A stretch of DNA of 64,000 bases from Pyropia yezoensis (Eukaryota; Rhodophyta; Bangiophyceae; Bangiales; Bangiaceae), in assembly GCA_009829735.1 (NCBI GenBank), contig CM020620.1, positions 5,510,299-5,574,298 on the forward strand, written 5' to 3'. Below are positions 50,783-60,491 of the stretch, piece after piece; the first letter of the stretch is position 1; each line of letters starts with the position of its first letter. The notes beneath the pieces are model-generated. The model was not told where the DNA came from. It searched no databases and was given only the letters and a program-made list of their open reading frames with translations. A program made the translations under genes and the position numbers.

Positions 50783-51772
50783 TCCATGTACCTAGAATTT
50801 CGCGCATGCGAATGCGAGCACGTGCCAGAGCGTGTTTTGGGTGTCCGTCGACCTCGGTTCCCTCTGCGAACCCCTGCTTCAAGTTCGAGAACGATCACGC
50901 ATGAGACGATAAAAAACATTTGCATCGCAGTGGGTCTAAAACCGTGTACCTTACGTTCTCTGCAAAACGGCCCTCACGGGGTCGTGAGGGCCTGCTTACA
51001 GAAACCGACCCCCCCACAGAGGCCGTAAACGCCGCTTTGCACGGATTGTAAGGTACACGGTATTAGTCCCACTGCGCATTGCGCGCTCCCCCACATTCTG
51101 CGCGCATTCTGCCACACATCCAGCAGAAAAAAACACCCTGAGTGCATATGCATGTGTTTTTTTTCGGCCCCTTGCCGGAAGCATGCACATTGATGACCCG
51201 TGGGCCACCTGATTCCATCGTTCCACAACCTCTTGCACCGCCGCGGGGTGTGCGCGGTCACCGCGTAGTCGACCTGGTGCACTTCGTCAGCGCCGTTGTG
51301 GCACAGTTTGCGGACAGGGCGCAGCGAACCGTGTCTGAAACGACACGCCCTTTGTGAAAGGATGCGCTGACGGTCACCAATTTGCATCGAGTGTTCGATT
51401 GATTCTGCATTGTTGATGCGCGTTTGCAGAACATTGCTCCGCAATGATGTTTAGACTCTCACGGGACATGTGCATTTCGGATTGTTCCATGCGGGAATCC
51501 ACTGCAAATACGTGTTGGTTTTGGGCTATCTCAGCCGGTACTGAACAACAAGCTTCACTTTTTAAATAAGGACGTAGCCCTTCATGTCCTGGTCGTCGTA
51601 GGCAAGAAACGAAGAGGAAAAAAGAACCTCCCAGCTCGTGGTGGTGCTCGCGCACCTTTTATGCGCGGTTTTCGCCCTCCAGAAGCCACAGGGGCCACAA
51701 TGCAAAAACGTGTTTCGTAGATGCGGGCCCGATGCGCGGAATTCTAGGTACATGGGTTAAGACCCACTGCGC
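50767..51772. mobile_element. Outer TIR element, ~1.0 kb, nested
   Basis: 41-bp terminal inverted repeats at 50767-50807 and 51732-51772 match at 38 of 41 positions, with the core CCATGTACCTAGAATT. The interior is AT-richer than its surroundings and has only short, unconvincing frames. It contains a second, smaller TIR element with related ends (50926-51076). No transposase or clear target duplication was found, so it is a non-autonomous element. Confidence 0.75.
50926..51076. mobile_element. Inner MITE-like element, 151 bp
   Basis: Ends CGCAGTGGGTCTAAAACCGT+GTACCTTAC (50926-50954) and the reverse complement at 51048-51076 match with two differences; weaker pairing continues inward through TGCAAAACGGC. 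The ends are similar to those of the outer element (both GCAGTGGxTCT..AACC.TGTACCT), so two members of one family are nested. Confidence 0.75.
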
Positions 51773-52401
51773 TGACGGCGCGGCCCCGCACGGCCGCGTA
51801 CGGCGGTGCATTCGCTTTCGCCCCCGCACCGGGGCCTGCACCGCTGCCGCCATCGAGCGCGGCCTTGTCGTCCGCCCCGGAGGCGGCACCGGCGACGTCT
51901 GCCTCGTGCAGCCCGCGCGCCCGCGCGCCCTGTGCACCGCCACTGGCGGCAACGTCCATGCACGGAGTTGGCGTAGACGAGCACATGGAAGCGGGTAAGG
52001 ACCGAGCCGGAGGAGCGGCTGCTTCGGCTGCTGGTATGTGCTTGAGGGTTTCTGCTTGTCGTTGGACGCATGCACTTTGCTTGGTCTCTTTCTCCCTTTG
52101 CTACGGGAGGCGTCTAAGACGTCCTTGTAGCTGCAGAGCAAGTGTCACCACCTCACTGCGCGATTGTGTGGTTGCGGTGCCGCTTCTTCGCGCCTGGGAG
52201 TGCTTTCTCGCATGCAGTATTCTCGGACGCAAACGCTGACTGTGGTCTCTGGGCTTGAGCCGCACCCGTAATCGCTCTTCTTCCACGTTTTTGCTCGTAT
52301 ATGTAATCTTTTTCTGCTTTGCCACACGCGCGTTAGATGGCGGAGCTGGCTCAGCCCGTGGTGCGCATCAATATGTGTCATCTGGTGCGAAGCGACCTCA
52401 C
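51773..52401. other. Region upstream of the NTPase/REase gene
   Basis: No supported gene. A frame open from a TTG at 52255 joins the downstream gene in frame and contains a hydrophobic stretch (FLLVYVIFFCFAT), but it has no ATG until 52402. Another ATG at 52338 lies in a different frame. Confidence 0.4.
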
Positions 52402-55184
52402 ATGCCGACGCCGATCGCAGCCGTTGAAGGTGGTGCACCGTCGTCTCCGCGAAAGAGGCGCGTGACGTCCACCCTCCCTGCGGCCGCATCAACAGGAGGG
52501 GGCGCTGCGGGGCCGGCGGCTGGGATGACCGCAGCGCAGAGGACAGTTGACTCCCATCCCACTGAAGGGGGTCATCTTCCGTCCACTGCTTCGGGCAGCA
52601 GTCGGCTGCGTGCGCTTCGTGATCGTCGCAAAGAGCTTCGCGACACGCTGGCAGGGGTGGAGCGGGACATCAAGAAGAAAGAGATTGTGAAAGAGACGCT
52701 GGCGGAGAAGCTGAAATGTCTGGATAAGCAGCTGGATCGGCCTGGCCTGCGCGCGGAGGACGAGCGTGAGATTAAGGCCCAGCGGCGAATGCTTTATGGC
52801 GAGATCGGCGTCGCCAACGCGGCTCTTGTTGGCCTATATGAAGACAAGCGACGCACCAAGGACGGCGTTGCGGCGCTTGAGCAGGAGATTGCAGCCGAAG
52901 AGGCGGCGCGGAGGAAGGCCGACAACGAGGTACGTGTCTCTCGCCTACTGTTTCGTTGCTTGGCGTGTTTTGCAACTTTCTATTTGGCGGTGTTGTTCGT
53001 GTGTCTCGCTCTTGACCCAGATGGTCGGCATGCTGCACAGCGTCCTCGATAGTCCATTCTGCAACTGTGTGACCATACGATCAAAACTGACGGCACGACT
53101 GTCAAGTACTGCGCCTTTGTCTGCCACGGTGTTCTGTTGATAGGTTTTTTGTCTTGTAGTTGCCAAGTGTTGTGCAGCGCTTGGAGGCGACGGAGGTCCC
53201 GGACGCGCGGGCGCAGTACAGTCGTCAGTTCCTGGCCAACGCGGGGTTTGAACTTCGTGGGAGTGACGGCGTCGTCGACGCCATAGACGCCTGCGTTCTT
53301 CAAAACCTCGCACCTACCGGCGAGAAGTCCAACGTGCTCGTTGTGAATGGCTCGTCGGGGTCTGGGAAGACGCGGGTTGGGTTCGAGGCGCTGTGCCGAT
53401 CAACTGGGCTTTCCGGGGACCTGCTGCGCGCGCTGGAGCAGAAGGCTGGCTGTCCCGTGTTGACCATCCCGCTGTTCATCGACTTCAACAACGGCTTCAG
53501 CTACCTTGATGGCGTGGATGGCGGCAACATGGACGAGAACCTTGGAGTTCGTCTGGCTGCCCGCGCTTTGCGCGTCTCTGCAGCCAGGGTGAGGAGGGAC
53601 AACGGTAGGAGCTTGGACGGCTTGGAGACCGCCGAAGTGCTGACGGCGATCGTCAAAGGCGCCCTCCGTCGGGCGTCTGAGGCGGCCGCTGCCCCTCCTG
53701 GCGTCGTCCTCCTTGCGCTTCATCTTGACGAGTATCAGGTCTACCTGAAGGACCTGATGGAGCTGCAGGGCCGCACGTCCGAAGGCGCGGAGTTGTGCTT
53801 CAAGAAGATGCTCAGTGCGGCCAACAACTGGGTGCGCTCGGAGAGTGAGGCAGTCGGTGCTAAGCTGGTCTTCTTTCCGATTGTGACTGGCACGCCGGTG
53901 GCTGGTTTGACCTTGCTGGTGACAGACAAGCTGCGTGCGGTGCCGATATCGCCTGGTCGCTTGACTCGGGAGTCGGCTACTCCGTTGCTGTGTGACGTCG
54001 TTTGTGCTCCGACGGTACTCTCGCACCTGCGCCACTCCGTAGCCGACGCCTGCCGGGACTCCGCTGAGGCGATCAACGCGCTCGGGGACGCGGACTGCCG
54101 CCCGCGCTTTGTTGTCACCCTTGGGGAGGCAGTTCGGGATCAGCTCCTTGGTGTGGCTGTTGCTGGCCGTCAGCCATCGCCTCCTCTCGTCGACTGGGCG
54201 GCAGCGGTATACACCGTCGTGGCGTCAGCTGCGCCACCGGTCAAGTACTCGTACGTCGAGGTGTTGGCGCAGCTTGCCCTGTCGAAAGTCCCAGTCAATC
54301 TCTTCCCTCCTAAGACAAGAGAGCCTTCCCAGGCGGAGCAAGCCGTGGAAGAGGCCTCTTCGGTTGGCGACGTCGAGCTGGACGTCCTGCACGGCGACTT
54401 CCGTGTCGTGCGCGTACCACTTGTTCAACTACGACGGTGGGGATTGACGTCTGTTCTTCCGGCGCGGTTACTGTCGCAGACTGTCTGCTCGTGGCAGCAG
54501 GTCGAGAAGGTCCTCGGCTACTGCCTGACCGCGGCACTGCAGCCTGGTTTGCGGTCGACGCCGCCATCAATCAGGGACCTGTTCCCCGGGTCGCTGGGTG
54601 GCGACTGTCTTCCTTCGCGGGAGCTGGTTCTGGACAAGCCGCGCTCGCTGTTCGTGGAGCAGTCGCAGTTCATCTCCTCCACAACTCCCATCTCGCCGAA
54701 GCAGATGTCTGTGCTCGCTCGGATTGAGTCCGAGACAGCGTACGAGGCTGTCATTTTGACTGACGGCGTGTTCATGACGTGTCCCGGCTGCGTGGCAGTA
54801 GACATCCGCTTCTCCGTGTCTATTCGCCAGCGCGGGAAGGGTGCTGGCACGCTGCATGTGTTCGTGCATACCAAGCACTCTGAGACAAGCCGATGTTTTG
54901 GCGAGTCTGCCGTTGACGAGTGGTACCGAAGCGTCAAGGCTGCCACTCGCAAGTGGCGCTCGGGCAGGGATCGGGTGCTGTTCGTCTACTTCTCGACCAT
55001 GCCTCTGACCGCGGCTGGAGCTGCTGCCCTTGATTGCCGGCAGTTCTTCACAGCCCATCCGGATCTCCTGGTCGTCACGTCCGACCAGCTTTCCAACGTG
55101 CTTCCTGCCTTTCTCCTGTCACGCTTCCTGACCGCCGAGCAACAGCGTCGTGAACGGATGGGTGTTGGTGCGCGGCACAGTTAG
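52402..55184 (+). CDS. Coiled-coil/P-loop NTPase/REase-like protein, probable Crinkler-RHS (CR) type
   Basis: Two exons, 52402-52929 and 53160-55184, giving ~850 aa. Intron 52930-53159 (GTACGT...TTGTAG, 230 bp, phase 0). Residues ~70-176 form a long charged coiled coil. Residues ~240-247 are a Walker A motif, GSSGSGKT, after VLVVN; LLALHLDEYQVYL (~361-373) is a Walker B followed by Tyr/Gln; FIDFNNG lies between. The C-terminal ~220 residues have AVDIRFS (Asp ~724) and VFVHTKHSE (Lys ~748) with PD-(D/E)XK-like spacing, then LFVYFSTMPL. This NTPase plus nuclease-fold order matches CR-type proteins of oomycetes, fungi, algae and trypanosomes, some of which act in host nuclei or in conflict. Start uncertain: other ATGs and upstream exons are possible. 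Activity is not shown. Confidence 0.6.
52930..53159 (+). other. Spliceosomal intron of the NTPase/REase gene
   Basis: GAG|GTACGT donor and a T-rich GTCTTGTAG acceptor, phase 0; it is AT-richer than the exons and contains stops in the reading frame. Removing it joins two clearly coding segments. It is the only convincing intron in the window. Confidence 0.8.
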
Positions 55185-55346
55185 CTCTGCTGTCGCGGAG
55201 GGCGTGGACGTGGCGTGGGCCAGTATAGCCCGCTCTCTTCAGAAGCGCCTGCGGGTGGTGGCGGGTGCGGTGTGTGTGGCAGTGCAGGCAGGGCCATATT
55301 GTGCATACGTGCGTATGGGGGGCGTAGGGGAGGCGGAAGTTGAACG

Positions 55347-55595
55347 GTGAGGGGGGGGGCGGGGAGTATCGCTCGCCCGCGGGCCAGTTGGGCTGACGGA
55401 GATCACACGCGTGCGGTCAACGGCGTGTGTGCGATGGAGGTGGGTGGTGGCGGTGGCGGAGGTGGGGGTGTGGGGAAGGTGCGGCGGGTAGTGTCTGGGT
55501 CGGAGGACGGGATGCTTTGGGTGTGGGACGCTGCTGATGGCTCATCGCGCCTGTGGGAGACTCTTCCTGGTGTTGTGTCATCTCTTCGGGGTTGA
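55347..55595 (+). pseudogene. Single WD40-repeat fragment
   Basis: In one frame: DHTRAVNGVCAMEVGG, a Gly run, then RRVVSGSEDGMLWVWDAADG, ending at a stop at 55595. The H...V, SGSxDGxLxVWD pattern is one WD40 repeat. A functional propeller needs about seven, and no others are visible nearby, so this is a fragment or an isolated exon. Confidence 0.5.
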
Positions 55596-56602
55596 GTGTC
55601 ACCCATCTTGCCTGGTTGCGATCGTCTCGGGTGTGTCTTTTCTTGTGGAAGTCATCGTCGGGCGTGACTTCCGTTTGGTGTGCCCTCTCGGTGTGAGTGT
55701 GGTGTGTGCGCTTGCTGCGGACTGCGTTGTGCTGGGCACTGCCGTCGGCGCGGTGCACTGTAGCGCCAGCGGCGGCGACGAGGGCGGGCGCCGACCGGCG
55801 GACGGCGGCGGCACCCCCCCCCCCCCCACCGCTCCGCCCCCCCCGACGCCCGTCGTCGAGTGCCGCGGCCGCCGCCGCGGCGGCGGCGCCGCGCTCGACC
55901 GCCGCCGGCCGCCGCGGCGGCCGCCGCCAGCGTCCCCCTCCGAGTCGGACGATGAGGACGACCGCGACGACGACGTGTGGCGCAGCCGCCCAGACGGGCG
56001 CGGCCGGAGCTCCGCGGCCGATACGGAGCCGGGGAGGCGGCCCGGACCGCCGCCCCCCCCCCCCCCCCCCCCCCAGCACCACCACCGCCACCACCCCCAC
56101 CGCCACCGCCACCACCACCACCACCACCACCACCACCACCGCCGCCGCCGCCTTGCCCCCCCCCCGGTGGCGTCGGCGCCGCAAACATCGAGTCCTCCAC
56201 CGTGTGCAGCCGCCGCTCCAGCTGCGTCAGCACCGAGCCAATCGCCGCCGCGATGAGGATGCCGCCACGGGCGGGGCGCGGGCGCCCCCGGGGCGCGCCG
56301 CCGGAGGGCCCCCGGCGCAGCTGCTGCCAGTCCCGCGGCCGCGCTGAGGTAGGGGGGGGGGGGGGGGGGGAAGGGGGGGGGCGGGGGCCGGGGCGGGGGC
56401 GGGGGCGGTGGGAGCACCCCTGCCGGCGGTGGGGTAGGGGCAGAGGCACGGGGGGGCACCCGCGGGGCGGTGGTGATGGTGGTGGTGGTGGTGGTGGTGG
56501 TGGGAGTGGGGGTGGGGGTGGTGAGGTAAGTGTCGTGGGCGACGGGGGAGAGGGGAGCGGGGGGGGTGGGGGGGGCGGGGGGGGGGGGGTGGGGGAGGGG
56601 AG
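55596..56602. other. Homopolymer- and microsatellite-rich stretch, no firm gene
   Basis: Contains C runs (55808-55828, 56048-56073), a CACCAC-type microsatellite (56080-56145), long G runs (56348-56370, 56568-56590) and a GGTGGT microsatellite (56469-56508). On the minus strand a piece at about 56180-56290 (IGSVLTQLERRLHTVEDSMF) looks coiled-coil-like and could be part of a Gag/ORF1-type protein, with a Ser/Asp-rich segment further on. The frames change at every homopolymer, so no CDS is called. Confidence 0.4.
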
Positions 56603-59077
56603 GTGGCAGGCGGCCGCGTTGACGGGAACGGCCGTGGCGGCAAGGGCAACCCCGTCACGGCGGCTGCGACAGCGGCGGCGGCTGATGCGGCATTGGGTTC
56701 CACGACCTTTATTAACGGCGCCGAGGCCATCCACTGGATCTTCCCCGAGCTCACGCCCCGCAGGTCGGAGCGCAACCGCCTGTGGCGGCAGAGCGAAGAT
56801 GGGTGGCGACTGGCCGCCGCGGCGGTAGCCACAGACCTGCCACCCCCCGTGGATGTGCGTGCGTGGCGGGCGGGCGCCGGCTGGCGAGCGGCGGGGCGGG
56901 TGACACGCAACGCCTGGCTGCGGGCGGTGGGGCAGGTGGAGTTTGGGGCAGGCCTGGCAGTCTCCACGCGGGGCCCCCCCGCGTGGCCCGCGCTGGCCGC
57001 TCTCCCCCGTCTGCCGGGCGTCGTCGCCCTCTCGGCCGACGCGGGCCCGTACGGAGTGACCCCCGACCGTGGAGACGGGCTGCTGGAGACGGCGTTGGCC
57101 GACGGCCGGGGGCCCCCGTCGCCGCTGGCCGCCTTTCGGCAACGCGGGTGGCGGGAAACGCCGCCAATGGTCGCGGCGCTGGTGGCGGCGGCGCCCACCT
57201 CGCGCGTCCTTCACCTGTGCCTCGACGCGCCGTGGGTGTATTCTCGACGGGCCCACACGGACCTGGGTGCCACCGTCCGCGCCGCCGCGCCGGGCCTCGT
57301 CGATGTGGCGGTGTCGGACATAACGAACTTTGGGCTGTACGAGTCGATCGTCGACCAATTGATCGCCGGTGCCACTGCCGCCGCGGAGGGGGTGGCGGCG
57401 GTCCACGGCGGGAGCGCGGGCGTCCCCGTGCGCGGTGACCCGTGCCTGCCGCGTCTGCGGCGGCTGGGCGTGCCCGTCATGTCGCATAAGGATGCAGTGG
57501 CACTGTCGGCTGCCGCCCCGGGCCTCCACACCCTCCGGCTGGTAGGAAGCACAAATTTCCGCTTGCGTCGACGGCGGCTGCGTGGTGCCGACGAGGGTCA
57601 TCCATCGAGGCCGCTGCCACCCCTGACCCGCGGCGGAGGCGCGGCCACGTTGGCTCACCTCACCCTCATTGGTGATGCGGGCGTGGCATTGGGGAGCCTG
57701 GCACCTGCACTGGCCGCCCTGGGGCCCAGGCTAGAGAGCCTCCACTTGGGAGCGATGTCCTGGGACGTGGCTGCACTGCTGGAGGCCCTGCCGGCCATGC
57801 TCCCTAGACTGACGTCGCTGCTGCTGGAGGGGCCGCTGCCCCCCGTCCAGCCTTCTGCTTCTGAGTACGGCGCGGCGCCTCCGCTGGTACAGATGCCCCC
57901 GCCGCTGACCGTCGCCGACGCGGCCGCCGCAGCGACCCTGGCCACTGTTGCACCGCGATTGCGAACGCTAGCGCTGGCCCCCAGCGCTGGGCTATCGCTA
58001 CTGGTCAGGCGTCGTTCGCCCGTGACTGCAAGCAAGGATATTCGGGTCCCTGAGGACCCCTTGCATCCCCCCCCACCCTCTCTGAGTGAGTGGCTGCCGC
58101 CTACCCTCACAGCCCTCTCCCTATCCGTCGCTGGCGGGGAGAACGCCAGTGGATTTGTTCTTTCCAGCTGGTCACATGCAGCGCTGCGACACCTTCGGGT
58201 GGGTCGCGTGGCCATCTTTCCCACCCCTGAGCAAGAGTTTGAGGAGCAGCTAGATGGCAAGCACGACCATGTCAGCTTGGTGACTGGCCTGCGGCTGCGG
58301 CTGCCCCACCTGTCGACCCTCACTGTTGGGCCACACGTGGACGTGTCCTCGGACGCGCCTGACACCGTGACCGCGGAGGGTGTGTCTGACACGTACGTCC
58401 GGTTTGAGGTCGCCTCACCAGGGGGCGAGCCACCTCGTGGGGCCTCCTTCGACGCGCCCCGCGCGCCCGGCCGGTGGGCCGCGCAACTCCATCCGCGCCC
58501 AACCTTTGTATGTTGCTCTTGGCGGAACAGCGAGCCGCCAAGGAGAGGCGGAGGCCTCGCCGCCGTTCCCGCCGCCATCCATGAGGCGGTGGCGGCTGTG
58601 GTAGCCGGCGCGATGACCGATGCGGGGGCTGATGCGGTAGCCAATGCAGCGATGGCCATCGTTGCTGCTTCCGTGGCGACAGCAGCGGCTGTGCCCCCGC
58701 CGAGCTCGGCCGCTGCAGCTGGTGTGACGGCGGTCGTCAATGGGAGGGATGCTCTCGACACCCCCTTCTCTGGTAACCGCGCCACCGGTCTGCAACTCAC
58801 GCTCCCTCCGCTGCCGACGCTGAGCCTGCTCTCCCTTCCCGATGAGTTGCTCATCCTCATTTGTCAGGCGCTGGCGACTGGGGCGCGGCCCGTTGGTCAA
58901 AGCACAGGGGCGGCAGCGGCTGACGTGCGCGCATGGGGTGACGGCTCGGGGGCGGCCAGCCTCCCGCCACTTCACCCCGTGCTCGGCGGCGCCGAGTTGG
59001 CAGATGCCTGGGCTGTTAGCCACCCGTCTGATTGGGCAGCCGTCGCGGTGCCTCCGCCCGTAAGCGTGGCGGCCTAG
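56603..59077 (+). CDS. Leucine-rich-repeat-like protein ending in an F-box-like motif
   Basis: Frame of 824 codons opening at a GTG (no early ATG), so the true start or first exon lies upstream in homopolymer DNA. AGRVTRNAWLRAVGQVEF near residues 95-115 is F-box-like. LRR-like segments follow over residues ~115-600: LAALPRLPGVVALSADAG, RVLHLCLDAPWVY, LRRLGVPVMSHKDAVAL, ATLAHLTLIGDAG, LESLHLGAMSWDVAAL and LPHLSTLTVGPHVDV. Residues ~635-720 are Ala-rich. SLLSLPDELLILICQALATG at ~750-770 is a strong F-box-like helix, unusual so near a C-terminus. The stop is TAG at 59075-59077 and the same frame continues with LRR-like sequence at 59093, so the F-box may start a second gene or the TAG may sit in an intron end. 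Role in ubiquitin ligase targeting is inference. Confidence 0.5.
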   Translation: MAGGRVDGNGRGGKGNPVTAAATAAAADAALGSTTFINGAEAIHWIFPELTPRRSERNRLWRQSEDGWRLAAAAVATDLPPPVDVRAWRAGAGWRAAGRVTRNAWLRAVGQVEFGAGLAVSTRGPPAWPALAALPRLPGVVALSADAGPYGVTPDRGDGLLETALADGRGPPSPLAAFRQRGWRETPPMVAALVAAAPTSRVLHLCLDAPWVYSRRAHTDLGATVRAAAPGLVDVAVSDITNFGLYESIVDQLIAGATAAAEGVAAVHGGSAGVPVRGDPCLPRLRRLGVPVMSHKDAVALSAAAPGLHTLRLVGSTNFRLRRRRLRGADEGHPSRPLPPLTRGGGAATLAHLTLIGDAGVALGSLAPALAALGPRLESLHLGAMSWDVAALLEALPAMLPRLTSLLLEGPLPPVQPSASEYGAAPPLVQMPPPLTVADAAAAATLATVAPRLRTLALAPSAGLSLLVRRRSPVTASKDIRVPEDPLHPPPPSLSEWLPPTLTALSLSVAGGENASGFVLSSWSHAALRHLRVGRVAIFPTPEQEFEEQLDGKHDHVSLVTGLRLRLPHLSTLTVGPHVDVSSDAPDTVTAEGVSDTYVRFEVASPGGEPPRGASFDAPRAPGRWAAQLHPRPTFVCCSWRNSEPPRRGGGLAAVPAAIHEAVAAVVAGAMTDAGADAVANAAMAIVAASVATAAAVPPPSSAAAAGVTAVVNGRDALDTPFSGNRATGLQLTLPPLPTLSLLSLPDELLILICQALATGARPVGQSTGAAAADVRAWGDGSGAASLPPLHPVLGGAELADAWAVSHPSDWAAVAVPPPVSVAA

Positions 59078-59092
59078 CGGGCGGCCGCCGGC

Positions 59093-59800
59093 GTGCGCGG
59101 CGCCTGCACCCGCCTCCGTACCATGTGGAAGTGCGCGATAGCCCACGTGGACGCGGGGCGCGCTCTGGCGGCTCCCGTGTCTGTGGCTTTGGCGACGGGA
59201 GTGGGGGCTCTCTCCGGCTTGTCAGTCCTGACTGTGGACGGGTCGGATGAGGCCCGAGGCGACGGGGGCTCCCTGTACCGCCTTCTCCCCACCGTGGTGG
59301 ACCGCTTGCGGGGCTTTCGCTATCGGGGTGAGGAGCTGCCGGCATCGGTGGAAAGAGTGCTGGAGGGGGCAATGCGGCGGCGGCTCGGCGACCGCGGCAC
59401 GGCTGGGTCCCCCCTCCGGTTGCTTCACGTGGTCGTGTCAGAGCCGGAGTCGCTCACCGGGATTCTCAACCTCGTGGCGCAAGACGGCCTGCGGGACGTG
59501 GTGGTCCACGTGCAACAGGATCTAGGCTATGGACCGTTCGATGGGCCAACGGAGGCTGACTGTAGCGGCGACGATGTGGTGGGGGCGCTCTGTGGGCACA
59601 CGCCCACCGCCGCCACCACCGCCGCCACTGCCGCCACGGTGCAGGGCCGACCATGGACCCTTGTGCAGGCGGGCGGGCCCCCGAAAAGCCGCGCTCTGCT
59701 GGCGTCGCCGCTCTGTGGCCTCACCACCCACCGACGCGGCCAAAGCTACAACAGCGGCCGACGGGAGTCCCCCACGGCACGTCCCCGGAGATGGTCTTGA
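59093..59800 (+). CDS. Continuation: LRR-like segment downstream of the F-box motif
   Basis: Same frame as the ORF ending at 59077, separated only by a TAG and 15 bases. It starts (first ATG at 59123) RTMWKCAIAHVDAG and has LRR-like LSGLSVLTVDGSDE, LRLLHVVVSEPESL and LRDVVVHVQQDLG. After about residue 160 it becomes Thr/Ala- and Arg-rich. With the upstream LPDELLILICQAL motif it would have the normal F-box then LRR order. Two explanations fit: an intron ending in ...CCTAG at 59077, or a nonsense mutation. I saw no convincing donor. Confidence 0.4.
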   Translation: MRGACTRLRTMWKCAIAHVDAGRALAAPVSVALATGVGALSGLSVLTVDGSDEARGDGGSLYRLLPTVVDRLRGFRYRGEELPASVERVLEGAMRRRLGDRGTAGSPLRLLHVVVSEPESLTGILNLVAQDGLRDVVVHVQQDLGYGPFDGPTEADCSGDDVVGALCGHTPTAATTAATAATVQGRPWTLVQAGGPPKSRALLASPLCGLTTHRRGQSYNSGRRESPTARPRRWS

Positions 59801-60491
59801 CGGAAGACGTCCAGTATAAGCCAGGCTGGGGCGTCTTAACGGGCGCGTGAGTGCGCCACGGAGACGACCCCAGGGCCGTCGTCCACGTCACTGATATGAG
59901 AGACAAGTGGACGTCTCAGCGTGGTGATTGGGCTGTCGCGTCACCACGACAAGCGATCGCCCGGAGAACAAGTGGACACAGCAGGGCTATCGTCGTCAGC
60001 AGGTACACAAAGCATGCCGTATGCATCGGTTCACGCGATGATGTTTGCTCAAGATGACGGTTGACAGGGAAGGTCGTTGTCCCTCCCTCAACCAAATGGG
60101 CAGCCACTACGAGCGCCTACATCAAAGAAAAGCACCCCTCCAGCCGCACTGCGAGTGGGTACAACGTGCACTTTTTAGCTTGGCACCTCCAGCGCCAGAT
60201 CCACGCATTTACACACAGGCGCGTGAGGCACCTGCACAGCAGGCCCGCCGGTTCAAAGCACACTCGTTCCGGATCGCCGCCACCCCCCCTCCCCGGTGCA
60301 CTCGGCCACCGTCACAACCCCAAACCCCAGCAAGCCGCCTGCGTACCGGCGCGGGTACCAGCGGAAGAGGCCACGCCCGTCGAGGCCACACTCAGCGGCG
60401 GGGATAACACAGCAGCACCCCGGTGGCACACCCGACGCGGGCACACATCGATCAAACAGCACAAGAAGCATGGGAGGGCGAGCCGAGACGC
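59801..60491. other. Intergenic between LRR-like gene and PrxQ
   Basis: No supported gene. Frames on both strands are short and motif-free. It includes the 3' flanks of two converging genes. Confidence 0.4.

Noticed and set aside
56080..56145. CACCAC and GGTGGT runs (also 56469-56508) as a CRISPR-like or regulatory repeat
   Set aside because: Simple trinucleotide microsatellites without spacers; common in this GC-rich genome.
55652..57658. 668-aa minus-strand ORF opposite the LRR-like gene
   Set aside because: Mostly Arg/Pro/His low complexity; the plus strand has clear LRR spacing over the same bases. Only a small piece near 56180-56290 might be real.
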